The notes beneath the pieces are model-generated. The model searched no databases. It saw nothing but the letters and a program-made list of their open reading frames with translations, and was not told the origin of the DNA. Shown here one piece after another: positions 62,552 through 64,000 of a DNA stretch of 64,000 nt; position 1 is the stretch's first letter, and the number at the start of each line of letters is the position of its first letter. Both the position numbers and the translations under genes were made by a program. Source of the DNA: Candidatus Anammoxibacter sp. (GTDB lineage Bacteria > Planctomycetota > Brocadiia > Brocadiales > Anammoxibacteraceae); assembly GCA_021777105.1 (NCBI GenBank), contig JAIQZQ010000015.1, positions 90,402-154,401 on the forward strand, in the 5' to 3' direction.

Positions 62552-63223
62552 AGGGCTCAACCAAAAATCACTTGGGTTTTTCACTATCATCTTCAGGCCG
62601 ACTTTGCCCAATCTTCAATCCCCGAATCCTTTACGCAGCTAAGGCTGCGCATCCGGTTCGACTCAATCAGATTGATCAAATTCAACCTAAATCCAGCCAA
62701 AAATATTTGAAATTTTTTTGGTTTAAACTGTGTTTAGATGTTTACTCGTTTTTTAAGTGACAAAAGTGATCTAAAGTTAAAAGTGACTAAAGTTTCGGTA
62801 TTTTGTTTATTTTAAAACCACCGCGCAGGCGGTGGTAAAGACGTAAGCATTAAAACTCAGTCAATCTTCCTAATAAAGCGCAATGGACGCTTCCAGAGCC
62901 AAACGTTTAACTCGCCACCAAAGGTGGCGAGTCTGGTATATATAAAAATATTCCGAAACTTTAGATCACTGTAGCCACTCTAATCTCATAACCGTAACCC
63001 ATTGATATATATGACTTTCTACACATTCTGAGAGATAAATCCTCAGAATCACGGAGTAAGAATCTAAATTTTTTCTAAGACAAGCTTAGCAAAAAAGCTG
63101 CCTTCAGCGGGTTGTAACCTAATAAAGACCAATAACTTACAAAATTAGCGACAACATGTTGGTCGTTTTGGCGTTGTAAGCGCCTAAAAGCGAAAAACCC
63201 CAAGTGATTTCTGACCGAGCCCT
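62552..63223. repeat. 672-bp interval bounded by about 32-nt inverted repeats
   Basis: The ends AGGGCTCAACCAAAAATC (62552 on) and GATTTCTGACCGAGCCCT (63206-63223) are imperfect inverted copies that also share the inner CACTTG and GTTTTTC parts. The CTAAAGTGATC element (62756-62978) lies inside. No coding frame spans it. Confidence 0.6.
62756..62978. mobile_element. second copy of the CTAAAGTGATC MITE-like element
   Basis: It follows 27622-27862 closely: left arm, ACCGCGCAGGCGGTGG hairpin, TCGCCACCAAAGGTGGCGAG hairpin. The right arm is shortened by a deletion and ends at GTAGCCAC. Similarity to the other copy extends outside both arms (to about 62683 and 63068). Confidence 0.75.
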
Positions 63224-63843
63224 TATGATTAATTATTAGACATTGAACGGCTAATAATTGGATACAAAACTGCAATATTCCTCCCAATATCCACAGTTTC
63301 AACTATTTTATGCTATTTCAGCGTTGTCCGGTTAAGTACCTGCTTGTATAAAATCGGGAAAAAATTAACAAAAGCGACTTTTTCCCAGGCTCTTGAGTAA
63401 AACATTTACTTAATCGGTCAAAGCCGGCGCTATTCAGGAAAAAATTTCCAGCATTAAGGCCTTAAAAGTGTTTATTTCGGCGCGTAACTGCAAATAAGGC
63501 ATTCTTCACTATTCTTAATTCCGCAATTGCGGCTCTACACCTATTAAACGCTCTGCAACCCTCAAATTTCAGTTGTTTTACGTTAATCACGCGAAGCAAG
63601 AAAGCCCCTTTAAACCCCTTCAAAACCACAGCATTTTCATGAAATTATTGATTGGCGCTTAATTTGCAATGTTCATAAAACCATATAAAACCGCGAAACC
63701 GTAAATTCAAGCGGGGTTGCAAAATGCTAATTTTTTAATAATACGTTTAACAACTATACCTAAGAAGAAAAAAGGGCCTTAAAATTCAATTATTATTTAA
63801 AAATACTATTGAGAACACAAAGATGAGCGAAAGGAGGTGATCT

Positions 63844-63864
63844 ATGTGTCATATAAATCGATAA
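63844..63864 (+). other. six-codon mini-reading frame behind a perfect Shine-Dalgarno
   Basis: AAAGGAGGTGATC at 63831-63843 matches the whole anti-16S 3' end. It directly precedes ATG TGT CAT ATA AAT CGA TAA (MCHINR). It could be a leader peptide for the exported protein that starts 70 nt later, or a chance match. Confidence 0.3.
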
Positions 63865-63934
63865 TCAACAGCAAAATCATGAGGTGTTATAAATTTTAAT
63901 CTTATTTCCATTTACAATTTTAGGAGGATTTAAT

Positions 63935-64000
63935 GTGAGAAAATACTTTTTGTTTATTATTGGGTTGGCTGTAATTTGCCAAATGGTTGCATTTGGCGCG
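63935..64000 (+). CDS. start of a secreted protein (partial, runs off the window)
   Basis: A GTG at 63935, with TAGGAGGATT ending 4 nt before it, opens a frame of 22 codons to the window end. It reads RKYFLFIIGLAVICQMVAFG, a short basic N-terminus then a hydrophobic stretch, i.e. a signal peptide or membrane anchor. Nothing more can be said. Confidence 0.6.
   Translation, partial: MRKYFLFIIGLAVICQMVAFGA

Larger units (their letters stand above)
62503..63934. other. 1.4-kb intergenic region with nested inverted repeats
   Basis: Holds the elements at 62552-63223 and 62756-62978. From 63224 to 63830 the DNA is mostly plain with no recognised gene. A mini-reading frame with an unusually strong ribosome site is at 63844-63864. 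The last 70 nt lead into the exported-protein start. Confidence 0.5.

Overview
This window looks like a large fragment of a Gram-negative bacterial chromosome. An MCE/Mla-type lipid transport operon points to an outer membrane. Large one-component signalling proteins and long repeat-filled intergenic DNA recall uncultivated Desulfobacterota, Nitrospinota or Omnitrophota-like lineages, but nothing here fixes the phylum. No rRNA or tRNA gene was seen.

Layout. (1) 1-2.3 kb: the end of a two-component receiver, an HPt protein, proB (proline synthesis) and a stand-alone response regulator. (2) 2.3-28 kb: an accessory island built round a type I-B CRISPR-Cas system. It has two cas6 paralogues, cas8b-cas7-cas5-cas3, cas4-cas1-cas2 and two arrays (24 and 17 repeats) with near-identical leaders. 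The second leader carries a 5'-truncated cas2, so the array locus was duplicated as a segment. Both arrays decay at the leader-distal end, one into about 150-nt units each ending in half a CRISPR repeat. Toxin-antitoxin modules lie between and inside these pieces: a MazF/PemK type, a DUF1778-GNAT pair, a nucleotidyltransferase pair plus its dead copy, a HigBA pair with broken toxin, and a Doc/AbrB pair. (3) 28-31 kb: an unrecognised 417-aa protein and repeats. (4) 30.9-49 kb: a mostly minus-strand lipid or polyketide cluster. It has two complete ketosynthases, two ketosynthase-like proteins without the catalytic Cys (chain-length-factor-like), four genes with five hotdog dehydratase domains, an unusually long ACP, a FabG-type reductase, a malonyl transferase, a cyanobacterial-type acyl-ACP reductase, a B12-binding radical SAM protein and two sulfotransferases. 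A DUF362 protein and a serine hydrolase sit at its edge. (5) 49.9-62.5 kb: a small Cys-rich protein, an Rpn-type nuclease, a TPR-Ser/Thr kinase, a zinc-ribbon/GAF/adenylate cyclase/PilZ protein, an MlaE-(degenerate MlaF)-MlaD operon with a TPR protein, a rhodanese and panB. (6) 62.5-64 kb: nested inverted repeats and the start of an exported protein.

How the parts may work together. The CRISPR genes form a complete interference and adaptation set. The lipid cluster could assemble a special acyl chain on its own ACP using an active and a Cys-less ketosynthase together, reduce it to an aldehyde with the acyl-ACP reductase, and decorate it by radical chemistry and sulfation. The product is unknown.

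The intergenic DNA carries several MITE-like families with visible terminal inverted repeats. It also carries dispersed short-word repeats (CTGTG, CCGCG, TTACC and GTAGATTAG types) that fill most gaps in the first 31 kb.
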